Assembly: GCA_003439945.1 (NCBI GenBank)
Contig: QVRM01005399.1
Coordinates: 1-64,000, forward strand
Origin: Dermanyssus gallinae
Lineage: Eukaryota > Arthropoda > Arachnida > Mesostigmata > Dermanyssidae
DNA length: 64,000 bases
Direction of reading: 5' to 3'
This document shows positions 22,771-62,651 of this stretch, in pieces. The notes beneath the pieces were generated by a model. The model did not search any database, was not told the origin of the DNA, and saw only the letters and a list, made by a program, of their open reading frames with translations. The position numbers and the translations under genes are program-made. The number at the start of each line of letters is the position of its first letter. Position 1 is the stretch's first letter.

Positions 22771-24578
22771 CCGCAGCCGCCGCCGCATCCGCTAGCGTGA
22801 CTTGTGCCAGAGTTCTACTTTTGTCAACTCAATTAATGTCACGCCGACGCTTCAGGAGCGGTGGACCGACAAAATCATCGGGCGGACGGACACATAGACA
22901 TACGAGCACATAGACACCCATTGCCGCGGTTACTGTAGGCTAGTCTATTCGTTGCCGCCGTCGTTGTGAATTTCGTCGTGAGCGACTTTTCGAGAGTCGT
23001 CGCAATTAGACCCCCCTAGTTTTTTTTCGCGACCCGCGTGTCCCGTTGCTTGCCTCGGTGAGTGTCATTATCTGGTCGCCTCTGTGTACGTGTGTGTGTC
23101 TATCTGCGCTGTAGACTCGCTACGTGCAGTTTCGGCATCACCGGTTCCTTGTGCGTGTCGTGAGCCAGTCTCGCTACTGTTGCCGGCCGATAAATGCTAC
23201 CCGGGCCACAGTAATCATTGCGCGAATCGTCGTGTAACAGCAGCCTGTTGTTTTCTGACCGGGACTCAGCCGCTTCTGTCTCATACCGCCCTGCGTATTA
23301 TGGCTGTGGTATTTCTATAATATTGTAGCGTTGCTCACTGCATCGCTACCAAATAATATAACGTTGGTGTGTTACGCTAAGTCAGCTTGGGCATGCAGAC
23401 TCATCCGGACGGGTACGACACGCGGCATAAGGTCTAATGCGAAGCACCGATGCCGATCGTGCAACGGATCGTGTTTTAAGCCATACTGCTCGGGCTGTGT
23501 ATTGGTTCACGAGGCACCGCGGCGTGCTGACACTCGAATGGGGTGTCAGAATCCGCTCTCAAATCGGTCGAAAGTTACAGCGGTTTGCGTTTGTTTCGTA
23601 TAGGAAGGAATACAGGTTAAGTGACTGTTTGACTTGGACTGCCGATCATATAGGTCGACCCTCACCCGATGTCGGCCGATGATCGTTTGGAGGACGGCGG
23701 AGAACGTTGGGGTTTCGGCGCGAAAGGCTGTGGCTGTTCTCTGCTGGCTGGTTGAGACATGTGTTGTTCGGTTGGGACATGTGGGTTCGGTCGGTGAACG
23801 TTGTGTACGTTGAGATTTTGGCGCGGGCGCTGTAGCCGTTGGACGTGGTCGGTTAGGACTTATTTGAATTGCGCTATGATGCGTACACAGTGGGTGGACT
23901 TCGTCACAATATGAAACTCTTATATGTAATATGTAACACTGGTAGTGTATTCTGCTGTCGTTGTCATTGTTGTTGTTCTTGGCGTTGTTGCTAAGGTTGT
24001 CGCTGTTTCGACTGATTTTGCTGCTATTGTTGAGCACGGGTGTGTCGCTGCCACACGAAGCACATGTAAATAAAGGCGCTGCAAAAAGCCCACGAAGTTT
24101 TGGAGGGCGAGGCCGACAGAATAACTGTTTACGACGATTGGTTTAAGGGCCAGCGTGGGGAGATCGAACAAAGTCACGCAAGTTGTGTGATATCAGAATG
24201 AGAAGCTTTAGCGCCAAGCATTAAGCCATTAGCGCCATCTGACATCAGTTGAAACACAATCTGACATATAGAGGATAAGAGTCCGGCGGTGACCCAATGA
24301 AGGCAGTGCTAGATAGATCATTTGTAGCTGAAGTCCTGTACATAATTCTGTCAGGTGAAGGAAGTCCTTTTACTTCATGACGCGCAACCTAGCTATGGCT
24401 TTAGAAAAATCTTGGCTTGTTGTATCATAATGTATTTCTATTGGGCGTTTTTGGGCTGCGTGATAAAAGTTACACGTTTTGAGTTTGCCTGCTGACTATG
24501 CTCACTATAGCGCATTACAGGGCGCATCTTAGCACACTTTTGAGAATTATCTAGCCAGAACGAGCAATTACACCGTTA

Positions 24579-24646
24579 TACACCGTTAGAACTTGGTACA
24601 TGGTTAATAGAATACACCGTTAGAACTTGGTACATGGTTAATAGAT
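24579..24646. repeat. 34-bp tandem duplication
   Basis: Two adjacent identical units of 34 bp (24579-24612 and 24613-24646), beginning TACACCGTTAGAACTTGG. A further partial unit precedes them. Confidence 0.9.
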
Positions 24647-25378
24647 AGCAGCTGTTGGCTTCTTTATTCAAAGTCACGATCGTAATAATAATAATAATTT
24701 AAATAAGGGTGCCATTGATGCGTTGATCACCACCGCCATTTTCGTCGTCGTCGTCGTCTTCATCATTATTGCCCTGGCAACAAATGTTTTATTGCTGTTG
24801 TTGTTGTTGTTATTATTGTTGTCGTTATTGCTGTTGGATTTGGCGATACCCAATTAAGTGACCGTCGACGACTTGAAGCAATGGATCACGGTGACGCAAG
24901 ATTAAGCCACGTCCCACTGAGGAATGCCACCTGGCAATGTTGAGTCTATCCGTCAATGTCCTGTTGTCAACAACAGCAATGTATTTATAAATAGTGCTTT
25001 CGCGTTTGCTTTCTTCATCTCTCTGTCTTTTCCGACTTGTATGTCGCGTCGCTCAATCGTTTCCACATATCGTTTGTTAGTTGCTGTAGTTGTTGTCGTC
25101 GTCATCGTCGTCGTCATTGGCCCAACTAAGATTTCCTACTCCTGTTCGGGCACCACGACGATTTTTGCGCAATGTTAAGATTATGCTGATGAGGCTGTGG
25201 TGTGTCTGTTGTATAATACAGTGGCTATGCTGTGTTGATTGGTACGATCTCTGGTTAGCGCTTGTCGGGTCAGTCAGCATTTCATCCGAACGCACACTTT
25301 GCAGCACAGCGTCGAGTTTCGGCTTCGAGGCGCCTGCCCGGTGCCATCGCCTTTACGGACAGACAGCGATCGACGACC

Positions 25379-25405
25379 GAACTCAACGGTAATACCGTTG
25401 AGTTC
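25379..25405. repeat. Perfect 13-bp palindrome
   Basis: GAACTCAACGGTA at 25379-25391 is followed after one base by its exact reverse complement (25393-25405). Flanking CGACGA-like bases extend the pairing imperfectly. Confidence 0.85.
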
Positions 25406-25545
25406 GTCGTCCTTATTGATGATGAGCTGATAAAATGAGGTCGTCGTCGGAGTCGTTCTCATTCGGGGCTGACTCTCCCTACCTCCACGCAGGCGTTGGT
25501 TTGGCGAATTTTGTCCACGTAGGAGCCTCACTGTGCTTCTCAGAG

Positions 25546-25650
25546 ATGAAGCCTGATGCCGACCCATTTGCGGCCGAGGAATGGGCCGGATCGGGCCGGC
25601 CCTCCACCTCGAGCAAAAGGCTGCGGCCCTGCAAAGAGAGCAACATCAGT
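25546..25650 (+). CDS. Possible first coding exon, hypothetical
   Basis: From an ATG at 25546 the frame reads MKPDADPFAAEEWAGSGRP then a Ser/Arg/Lys-rich stretch to about KESNIS. Its codons are GC-rich and unlike the surroundings. The frame is open upstream to 25435 and closes with TAA at 25663-25665. A donor cannot be placed confidently. No family recognised; it may be chance. Confidence 0.25.
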
Positions 25651-25665
25651 AGGTCACTGGCGTAA

Positions 25666-27203
25666 GCTGGCGTAAGGCAACATATATCATGCACTGCACT
25701 CCGTTTACTGAACATGCACTCTCTTATCAGCAGCAGCAGCAGGGAAGACTGAATCTAAGTGACCTGTTCTTAACAGTGTCACCTGAGTAGTATGAAGTAT
25801 AATTAAAGGCTGCGAATAGCATCTAAACTGGTTTGCATGCGACTAAAGTAGTACATTTGACAATAAGAGGATTTCGTGTAGCAATACCAGACAATATTTT
25901 TTACGCTTCTAGAGATAGTTAGACCGTTACATTGTGCAAATTAACGAGGCTTTGTGTTTATAATAATATTTATAACTATAACATTATTATTATTATTATT
26001 ATTACTATTATTAAACTTTTTAACGTTAACAGCAAATTAGTCGTACTCCGATATCATGCGAAGCATTCATCATCTGGAACCGTAGTTTTTCGCCGGCCAC
26101 ATGTACGCGTAACAATCTTTTGTTATTAGCGCCGAATATGTTCTCTGTATTTGTTGAAAACTGCATTTTTATGCATGGGATGCAATATTTGCACCAATTC
26201 GTTGAAAATTGCATTTTTATGAATATTATTATATGGACTTTCCTCTCTGACTAATGGTGAACATTCGTTTGGCCGCCTCAGTCTCTCTCTCTCTCTCTCT
26301 CACACCTCACTATGACTTTAGATTGACAAACATGAGCAAGCACCTAGTACGATTTGTATTTCACTATCAGTGTACAGTATATGTGTATGTGTGTTTCCTA
26401 TTTGTGTGTCTGAGTCGCTCTGCTATGTGTATTAGGTATGACATCAGGAAGCCGTAGATTGTTGCTGCTGCTGCTGCTGCGAGAGACGGGAAATACGTGA
26501 CGTTTCAAACAGAACAGGCAGAGAGACGATCATGTAGAGGTAACCAACAACCGCCACGACAACAACAAAAATACCTATTATACTAATGGCAATCGTGATG
26601 AAAACTGCTGACGACGACGACGATGATGATGATATTGTGATGATAATGAGGGCGGGAACGTCATGCAGCAGCATTCACGGCAATAACAACCACAACCACA
26701 ACAACCCCATTAACTGTGGTAGCAAAGGGCAGCAGTATTTTCTCGTATAACTCGAGAGAATCCTGCCGATGACGGCAGCCATCTAAAGCAATTACGCAGC
26801 GTTGTGGGCTTGCGAAAACAGAGATGAGAGACTCAGAGATATCAGCAGTGGTCTGGTCTACTGCTTTTTCTTCTTCTTGTTGGTGATTTTAATAGTATTT
26901 TTTTTGGTGGCTTGTCTGGAGTGAGAGGTAGAGCAAGAAATAAATAACAAAACAAAAAAGGGGAACGCAACCAGAAACAACAACCGTAACAGCAGCCGCA
27001 GCAACACCAGCAGAAAAACTGTTGTTGAAGTACTAATAGAGAATGGTTCCAGCTCCTCGCCTCTTCCTGAGTAGGCCATTTAGGTGAGAGGTTTTTAGTG
27101 GGTATTATGCCAACTACATCGGCATCGAGTCCCACACTACCCGCTTTGGGTGTGCGTAAAAGCATGTTTCCCTCTCACCAAAAAAAAGCACTAGCAGAAA
27201 CGA
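25666..27203. other. Downstream flank of the CUB gene
   Basis: Short simple repeats only: (ATT)n at about 25984-26015, (CT)n at about 26281-26300, CAG/CTG-rich at about 26462-26480. The diverged direct repeat GTTGAAAA(C/T)TGCATTTTTATG occurs at about 26153 and 26201. The 3' UTR of the minus-strand CUB gene probably begins left of 27204, but no clear polyadenylation signal was assigned. Confidence 0.4.
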
Positions 27204-54050
<26,847 letters not shown>

Positions 54051-55450
54051 CTGCGGAATGTACCGGCTGGGAACTTCACGCGGCGGCCATGGCGGGAAGA
54101 CGCGCCCGGGACAGCAGAATGAACAAACACATACGAACACACATGGTTGTTGATACTGTTCTCTTAGACTAAATCAAATAACTACTCATTTAGAATTGGT
54201 TCGTTCAAAGTTAACAGTTGTTTGTGAGGTTCGAACCGTTCTTTTCATTAGGTGGTGCCGAGAAGATGAAGAAGCTCTTTGTCTACCCTGTCTTTCTTAA
54301 CAAATTTAGCCGCTTCATCAATCAATCAACAGTACGTTTCGTCAATCAATCAAATAGCATTCTATAACTCTAATGTCTCTGCGGGAGAGGGATGGAGAGG
54401 GCCCTGAGTCTCTCCTCTAAATTTCCATTATTACTTAAAATCAAACAATTATAACTATTCAGGTAATTTTGCAGAAAAGGCTATCGCCCGTGTCTGCCCG
54501 CTCTTGTGAGTATGTCAACGTTTTTCATATTGCATAACGGTGTTTAGTAATTTTTTTGTGTTTTAAATGTGTTGAAGGACTCATCCAAATACACATTATT
54601 TGAATACATCCGGCCAAATTAAACAAATCTGTTGTTTAAGTTTGGTTTTGCATTCATTTGTAGATAATTCTAATACACATCTAAACAGATGAGGCAATCT
54701 GGCATTTATGTTTACCAGGCGATAACTGAGCATTGAATAATTTGTCACAAGTCTTGTATATGGGTGTGTTACAACATTGTTTACAGCACTTCTGGTAGGA
54801 TAAGCAATATTAGAAGTAGCTCCAAAAGAGGTACGGTTCCTGCTATAGTGTGTCAGAATGCTATATATGTATATTCCATAAAAGTGCAATATATTTTTAT
54901 CTCTCCATATAATTTTACTGCGTCTAGTGAAGTAATTTTTCTTGTAGATAGTTCTGCTAGCATCTGAATAGGTGGTACTCCGATTGTGCGATGTCCGGTG
55001 GATGCGGCAAAACTTCCCAATCGAAGCTTGCTATCTTGTGGAGGCTGCGTACTCTCGCATACGACCTCGCCTTGTGTTTACAGACAGAAGAAAATGTCCT
55101 TTCTAGTCACGAGACTGTGTCTCTTCCTTTAGAGGGCGGCAACATTTTAGTCGAGCTGATCACAGTCGACACCGCGTGTATCATTTGGCCACTAGGAGAA
55201 AACTGAGAATAAAAGATGCCTTTACTGTCCCATTAGGCACATAGCAAACTCTTAGGTGAATGAATTAGTCCCTTTGCTGTCATTTAGAAGATTGGCCTCG
55301 GGCGCATCAGCATATTCGACGGTTCACATTGTCGTCTAGCACTTTGTTTTTCAAAATTCTCCGTAAGGCATTAGCCTGTGTACGGTTTTTTCATGTCATG
55401 GCAAATGTTTAATCCACTCCAGCATTTACCTTGTCTAAATTGAAAGCCAT
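54051..55450. other. Region right of the first visible CUB exon
   Basis: No further CUB-like frame was found on the minus strand, so the next upstream exon is either further right, non-CUB or outside the window. The sequence is AT-rich and otherwise featureless. Confidence 0.4.
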
Positions 55451-55454
55451 GCAA

Positions 55455-55545
55455 ACCAATTTAGGAGTGGCCGGTCTGGGTCTCGAACCCAGTTCTCCCG
55501 AATGCAAATTAATGGCTTTGCCACTAAGCCATCTTGCTCGGTTCC
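55455..55545 (-). repeat. tRNA-derived SINE head
   Basis: On the minus strand an A box TGGCTTAGTGGC (about 55521-55532) and B box GGTTCGAGACC (about 55482-55492) lie at tRNA spacing and match pol III consensus well. The acceptor stem does not close, so it is a SINE head or tRNA pseudogene. Confidence 0.5.
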
Positions 55546-55599
55546 AGTTAAGTTAAGCAGATTATTTTGCTAAACGCCCCATTTTGTTACGCTCACTCA

Positions 55600-55870
55600 G
55601 ATCAGATGAGGTACTCATTGATTCAACGTCACGAAATCATGGCCGCGAAGGCAAGTGACGATGGTTGCGTGACACACTCCGAACTTCATGGTAACTTCAC
55701 GCGAAGTCGCTCGGGGATGCTTTCTACACTGTTCCGCAAGCGGTCTTCCTCGACCATAAAAGGCCATGCGGAACAGGGTTCACCCAGAAGGCCTAAAATG
55801 CCGCAACGAAACTCGGTGAGCCAATTTTGGCACGAAATCATTGAAATGCTGTCCTCGACGATTACGCTCT
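55600..55870 (-). pseudogene. Mariner-type helix-turn-helix relic
   Basis: On the minus strand a frame reads LAEQCRKHPRATSREVTMKF then GVCHATIVTCLRG. This follows the second helix-turn-helix of mariner transposases (x-P-R-x-T-x-R-E-x-x-x-x-x-G-V-x-H-x-T-x-x-x-x-L). No catalytic region and no terminal repeats are recognisable. Confidence 0.4.
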
Positions 55871-58249
55871 AAACAAGTTGGACAGTTTTCGCAGCAGTAA
55901 GGCCTCTTTTAACTTCACAATAAAATTACCGCTGTAACTGGTATTTTTACTGTTTACTTTGACAGAATGCATCTAGCAAAATCAACAAATGAGATAATTT
56001 TACGAAGCCCTCGATTCTACAGATTCCACAGCCGTTTCATCGCTTTATCGTAATAACTTGACAAAATATATTGACACTTTGAGGTTTGAACGCAATGCAG
56101 TAATTTTATCGTCTACTGTACTGCACAACGTTCGACACATACTATTTTCAGTTTTTATATCCACACTAATTTCCACTTTGATGCTTAACAAGCTCCAAAG
56201 CACGTTACCGTTATCTTATAACGGCATTCTATATGGCTAGTCAAATGCGGCTTAATACTGTCTGATGGCCGTTGAAACTTATTACAGAAGCTCTATGCAG
56301 ACACAGCCGAGGTCAGAACTCTGTCTCTCACTTCCCTCTGTTCCCTTACTGCAGTTTTGCAGTCCCGCTCTATTCCCGCTGCATAAGTGTTTTGTAATAA
56401 TGCACTGAGTATGGGCATATGAGAATTTCTTAGCGTGAGTCGTGACGGTCTCATGTCCGGCAGCCACACTACACTTGCACACATCATTCAGTCTAACCAG
56501 GATGCGGTAGCCATGAAAAAATAAGTGAATATCCGCAAATGGATATGTATTTTCGTATCCGGTTAGAGTTTACGTCGCTAGGGGGAATTCACTTGTTGCT
56601 CAAATATGTACCTAAATGGACTCAAAAGATTACCGGAGATCGACAGCACAGTTTTGACGTAAGTCCTATCTTTCGTTTTCTGTAGAAGGAACGCGACTTC
56701 TAGTGAGCGGCATAGGCTGAGCTTAACGTTTTGTACAATTACCTTACAATTGTTAATCAATTTACTTGTATAATATTTGTTTGTTAGCACTTTGGAGTGA
56801 ACAATTGTCTGACCGCGTGAACGTGTAGTCACGGGTTCTCTAACCAAAATTACCTTTCAACTGTAGTAACTGAACAATAGTAATAATATAGGTAAAAAGT
56901 CCTGAACGTAAATTGTTTTAATTAACGTTCTCGACCGACGATGTTGAAATATCTAGGGATTCCTCAACAGTCATTATGGGAGTAACGCCATTTGCTGCCA
57001 TTGGTGGAATTTAACTTGAAATCTGTTCAACAGGAATCGACTGTACAAAAGAAACAACTTGTAGACCCTCTACCGTTTCCGTCGGCACCGTGCAAACCCC
57101 TTTCCTCTGTGTGCAGGCCAAACGCTATCGAAGTACAGGAACGCATAACTATGTCAAGTGATTAACGTTCCTAAGAATCTATCCGTTAAGTAGAATGATA
57201 AGTCTCAAATAGTCTATGATCACGCTGCAAAGTTTAACGTTTGAACCTCTGGTGTGTTGATCTCCTGACGAGGATTCAAATCGATACGCGCGCCAATTTT
57301 GTCGACGATCTCTGCGCTATGATCGCTTAGCGCTGTTAAATCTCATTGTGGATTAAACCTTTTGCGGCTGCAAAGCACGAGATCCATTGTGTTGAAAATA
57401 ATACTTAGCGTCGGATGTTGTCCGTTTATCCGGTTGGGCGTATCGACAACGAAGCATGCGGACTAGCATAAACTCACGTTATTTCTTTAGACGACTCTTT
57501 TTTCTCTAACAACAGGTGCTAAGCGACACCGCCATTGTTACCAATTTAATTATATTGCATAATATTCTGGAAAAGATTCAATTCAGCATTTATTTCACCA
57601 CAAAATTGGTAGACAGGACATTCTGGAAAAGATACAACTGCAATCACGGCTCGTTTTTGTAGCACCAGGCGTCTTAATCCTATGTCGGAAATTACTTAGA
57701 AGTCTGTATTCGTATATCGGCTTAGCATTTAAGGAGCTGAAATCTGAGACAAACAATATCCCAGTAGGCTTCACTTCAGTTCAAGTCGCTTAGGATTTCG
57801 ATATGTAACTCACCAAGCTCTATATGTACGTCGATTGCCTGAAGATTCAGTGGTACCGAAGTTTTTCAGGCCGGTATTGTCAGTCCAGCGCATAAGCGGA
57901 GAAACAATCATTATCATATTTGATTCACACATATTAAGTATGCATATAACAATTATATATTTTTTATATATACAATTATATATAAGAAAATTATACAGTT
58001 GTCAGCTGTTCGCGGCCTGTTATTCGAGAGAGGCAGTGCAGGGATCTCTTTGCAAGGGCCAGACAGGCAGACACATAAAACTTTGTACACGCATGAGATC
58101 GCAGTCGACAGATGCACCCTGTGTACTTTTCGTGGAAGCTCGTATTCGAACAGACCAGGTGATAATAGCCATGAACTATGTATCCGGTATAGACGTGGCG
58201 ATTGTCACATGCAAGACCAGACCAGAGGTGACATTGAAATAGGCAGGCA
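55871..58249. other. Intergenic stretch, no supported gene
   Basis: AT-rich, short random frames only. CGCGCCAATTTTGTCGACGATC near 57290 resembles sequence at about 6770-6790 and may be part of an unclassified dispersed repeat. Confidence 0.45.
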
Positions 58250-58770
58250 TTGAAAATATCCAGGTCTCCAACCTCTCGTCGGAGTTGTTCAACTTCACTT
58301 TCTTATTCCGAGATAAAACTTTCAGATGGTATTGTACGCGTGGTCTTCAACCGCAATCGAATGATCAATCAAAGTACTCGCTTCATGTACATTGTAAAAC
58401 ACTTTTCAAGCAAACCAAAGTTTGCCCGAATGAGATTTTCCCATACTCTGTCAAGACCATACATCAGCATTGGAACAATCTTGAGGTCGAACAGTGCCAC
58501 TTCTGTCGGGACGGACAGTCGCCGGACGTCGCCTACCTCTCCATAAAGAAAGATTAGGGCTGTGCGCACTGTCTCGGCGATGTGAGCAGTGAAGGTCGTC
58601 TCAGCATAATAAACCCGAAGTCCCAGATATCGGAAAGAGTTGACGAATTCCAAGGATTGACCGCTGCAACGTATAACGGGTTTGGTAGCCAATCGACATC
58701 CTCTTCTAAATTTCACAGACTTGGCCTTTATGGCGTTTACAAGCAGAAAAATAAGTCAGACTCTAAAATG
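58250..58770 (-). pseudogene. Non-LTR reverse transcriptase relic
   Basis: The minus-strand frame contains VNAIKAKSVKFRRGC, SLEFVNSFRYLGLRV, then AHIAETVRTALIF and VPMLMYGLDRVWE. This is the thumb and post-RT region of a LINE ORF, in the same order as in the fragment at 10.3 kb (VNSFKYLG). The frame ends at a stop after YMKRVL. Scattered similarity may continue toward 58010, but frames are broken. Confidence 0.65.
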
Positions 58771-60717
58771 AATCTACTAATGTCTCTTACCGGTATTGCT
58801 CGTGAGCTGTTAGAAAGTGTAATATCATCGGCTATATATAAAACCAGAGTTGATCACTAAAGCTAATTGCTTATTATACGGAAGGAAGCTGCACACTTCC
58901 ACTCTTGGAGATGCAGTATGGCTGGGCAGAATATGTTCAAGCATCAAAACGTTTTGACGTTGTAAGTCCGCTTTTGAAACTGTAACACAATAAACTATTC
59001 AAGACTGACTAAATTCTAGTGCTGACTAGTGCTGGTAAGCACCACCTTAGTTGTATGAATAGAGCTCTTTCTACAGTCATCTTTATCACTTCGTTCAAGT
59101 ATGAAGGGTACTAAAATGAAAAGGTACGAAACGTCACTGTGGGTATAATTGAAGTTTTTTTTCAAAAGTCACCATAAAATAGCTGAGTACAACTATTCCA
59201 TCTTTCACAAGCCGAAATATTCCCACAATGCCTGCGGCTGAGACAAGGGCGAATCCTGTACTGTTTCCTTCCGTTTGTTGTCAGACTTGTCAGAAGTGCC
59301 CTCCTTTGAAATGTTTTTGGCGGACTAAGCTGACGAAAGTCACAGGGCGACATATCCAAGCTGTCGGGCGGGTGCTCAAACTGCTTCCAATTGAACTTGA
59401 CCAGAACACTTTGTGACCCTGGGGACGTGTGGATGCGCGGTATCGTAGAGCAGAATCACTCTCTCTCTCTCTGTTTCTCTCTCATCTCTCCTGGGCTGGT
59501 TGATCGTGATGTAGTTGCGTAGGCTACGGAGTGTCTTACAGCACAGATACACACACTATATGTTTATACTCATACTATTATTTACCAATATTTTTCCGTG
59601 CTTGAGAAATCGGTAATGAGTATCGGACCTCAAAGAGTCGAAGTCAAAATAGACAATGGGCATCACTTTGCTTGCTGAGGGCACAGTTTTAACTTTAGGA
59701 CTTTTTAGAGGACATGGCAAATCAAGTTTCCATTGCCTGCTCTCCCGCTTTGTCTCTGGCAAGTGATGGCACTAACCGGTGAAGATCCATTTTCAAAAAG
59801 CAGCAGTTTTATGATACCCGAACAGCAGTTGTTACAGTGCTAGCCTCATACGCAGCTTCTTTTGCGGTTTGCTAATCTTGTTCGAAACCCACTGCGCGCA
59901 TACTTTTCGGTAACGCAATCTGTGGTGCACAATTGTCTACACTGTTTTAATCCTGGCCCCCACCGCCATCATTGCCAATATTTGCATTACGACAGGCCAT
60001 TTACTTTTTACCAGGTCGTTCACCTTGTCGATGGGTTCGGACTTAATTAAAGTGTCTGTCGGACACCCAGTCTTTCCCGTTCACGGTCGCTGCTTCTCAA
60101 TCGTCGTTTGTATGGAAATAGCCATCATGTGTTCACACGCTGCCGCATCAATTGGACGTCTTAGTACATCATTCCAAAGCGGCATATTCAAATTCTAACC
60201 TAATTAGTTGTTCGTTCCAACGTTTCGTACTTATTCATTTAAACATTTCTTCTAAACCTTTCTTGCAATACAAGATATGCGCTTTTACTCTCCTTTTATT
60301 GTTGTTGTTGCTGTGATTTTATTGTTATTGTAACTGCAACGGCAGCAACAGAAACAGGAATTATATTGGGCTGAGCTAAATGAAGCCGATTCATTGTGTC
60401 AAGTAGTTGCCACCACATAACCTTCTCCATCATTATGATGGTCACGTTGCACTATTTTCACTATTACTATTATGGACATCATTACCATGTGTATACTCTA
60501 TGACGATATCTGCACTTCCTACTGCCAACCCATCGACCATTACTCCGGCAGAGCAGCCACTGTCAAAGTCATTACTGTTGCTAATTGCTGCTATCCGAGT
60601 TCATATTATTGTTCTTGTTGTTGTTTGTTGCTGGCTACCGATACACGCTCGATAGGTCGGTGATAATGCTATACAATTCCGAGCCTGTTGAGGATAGGGA
60701 GGATATAGGTTTTAGTA
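58771..60717. other. Intergenic stretch, no supported gene
   Basis: A (CT)n run lies at about 59456-59485 and GTT repeats at about 60298-60345. No gene recognised. Confidence 0.45.
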
Positions 60718-60723
60718 GTGAGC

Positions 60724-60798
60724 GTCTCGGAAATGCGTTACGTACTAGGTGTTGTGCTGTGCTGCAGGCACCACTAGTCCATAACGCATTTCCGAGAC
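60724..60798. ncRNA. Hairpin, miRNA-precursor-like or palindromic element
   Basis: GTCTCGGAAATGCGTTA (60724-60740) pairs exactly with 60782-60798. Inside, after a small internal loop, ACTAG pairs again with CTAGT, leaving a terminal loop around CTGTGCTGCAGG. The 75-base length and a roughly 25-30-bp imperfect stem fit a miRNA precursor. A remnant of a palindromic transposon is equally possible. Strand and expression are unknown. Confidence 0.3.
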
Positions 60799-61356
60799 TT
60801 TCCAAAACAAAAGAAAAAGGTCCCCTGTCGTTGAGACTGATTTTGCCGCCACGCGACATAATATTGCATAATTGCCATTTATGCCACACCTGTTTGCCTA
60901 ATGTGTTATAGGTGTTTAATGAAACATGCCTAAGGAAATCAGCACAACAAATCGTATGTCTTTCTTCTGTTTGTTTGAAGCACTTTGGCCTTAGAAGCCA
61001 AATAACAAATAACTGCCTAGGGAAATGCGCACCGATTCCGAAGATCCGGTGGCAATGTCCCATGAGGTCCGAGACATAGTGATTCCCTGCACCAAGTTAC
61101 ACATTGTAAAAGCTACGGACAAAACAGGTGTACTTTTGTAGCAGTGTAGTCTTCGCTTCGTATAATTTTTGAAGTCGTAAATAACAATTCAATAGATTGC
61201 AAATACTGACATTGATCAAATCAACTAAAAAAATATAATTTAAAACGAAACAAAAATGGTACGATTACATTTGCTAGAGCCTGGCGCTATCTCTTTGCTG
61301 TTGCTGTGAGACAGCATTCAAGCAGGAAACTGCTTTACTCTTTTTGACTGCTATGC

Positions 61357-61397
<41 letters not shown>

Positions 61398-61510
61398 ACA
61401 CGCATAAAATGTTTAAGACCACCTGGAATAAAATATATATGTAAACACATACAATATAAGTTTCTTCACAGATGTTATGCGCTCACGTTCATGGCCACAT
61501 ACAGGATGGG

Positions 61511-61545
<35 letters not shown>

Positions 61546-62336
61546 TTATGAATGAGTACTCATCCCGTAAGCGAATGTTTAGCTCATGTTAGACGGCCAC
61601 CAGCATAGCGCGCTACGCGGCAATGCGATCCTACGCACGTTTGATGGATAGCCCCGCATCGATATGTCGATTTTCGCCTTGCTGTGATTTATCTCTCTCT
61701 AAGCAGTAGCGGCGCCCTTGAGCGGTATCGTCTCTGAGCAGTCACATTAACAGATTTTTACAGAAGAGACCACTGTGGCCGGATGGTGAGCGATTTTACA
61801 TCTAACTTGCCGGTTGTACGCGTGCAGAGGCATTGCAGCCGTCCGTTGTTGTTTTTGTTGTTGTTTATAAGTATTTATGTTGTCGTTGCTGCTGCTGCTG
61901 ATACGTTTGGGTTTTTATTGTTGTTATTTTTTGTTGTTGTTGTTCTGTGTGCGTTGCTGTTGTTGTTGTTTGCCAGAGATGAAAACACGGCAACAGTGAC
62001 GATATGGCCACCGGGATGATGACGGCCATGATAACAAAGCCACTTTGACATCTTCTATCGGGATGTTTCGGGCGGCGGCGGCGGTAGTGGCAGACTGCTG
62101 AGAGAGTTGCTAGCAACCGTTCGCCGGTGACTCGGCTAAATAGATATTCGATGTGGCTGAAATGGTCGGTATTCTCGTTGTTGTGCAACACACACACACA
62201 CTCACACACACACCAGCCAATACAACAACAACAGCGTTTTCCCGCAGCCTCTGATTGTGATCGGCACTTCGCCACTAGCTTTTCCTGTTGTTGCCGCCGC
62301 AGAGCGTGGAGTGTAAATCCTTATCGCGGCTACTCG
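60799..62336. other. Intergenic stretch with TA and GTT repeats
   Basis: (TA)n arrays at about 61360-61392 and 61513-61543, GTT/GCT-rich sequence at about 61845-61975 and (CA)n at about 62190-62213. No gene is supported. Confidence 0.45.
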
Positions 62337-62471
62337 GCGACCGCAGCAACAACAACAACGACGGCAAGAATAACAACAAAAACAACAACAACAGCACCAA
62401 CAACAGCAACGACAACAACAGAAATATCAGCAGCAACAACAACAACAACCACGACAACCACCACCACCACT
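62337..62471. repeat. (CAA)n-rich array
   Basis: About 135 bp of CAA/CAG trinucleotides with ACC variants. It is potentially complementary to the GTT array 180 bp further right. Confidence 0.9.
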
Positions 62472-62651
62472 CACGTAGCTCGGCCGTGCTCTCCAGTGAC
62501 AGCGCCAGCTGCACTTTGGGCGGCCATTTTCAAATGACCATTTTCCCCGCTGCCACCAATACGCGCGCAGGCTCATATCTACCGTCGCTCTCGACGTCGC
62601 CTGGTCGATTGAACGTCGCTACCGACGCCGTTGTCATTACCATTGCTGGCT

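Larger units (their letters stand above)
22771..25430. other. Intergenic stretch, possible 5' leader at its left part
   Basis: The part 22900-23060 is GC-richer and ends in CCTCG|GTGAGTGT, a splice-donor-like site, so an untranslated first exon is possible but unsupported otherwise. Further right are GTT-rich tracts (about 23955-24035 and 24790-24840), a 34-bp tandem duplication and a short palindrome. Confidence 0.35.

Noticed and set aside
60635..61063. 142-codon minus-strand frame
   Set aside because: It runs across the hairpin at 60724-60798, so the same segment appears twice in inverted form; there is no coding support.
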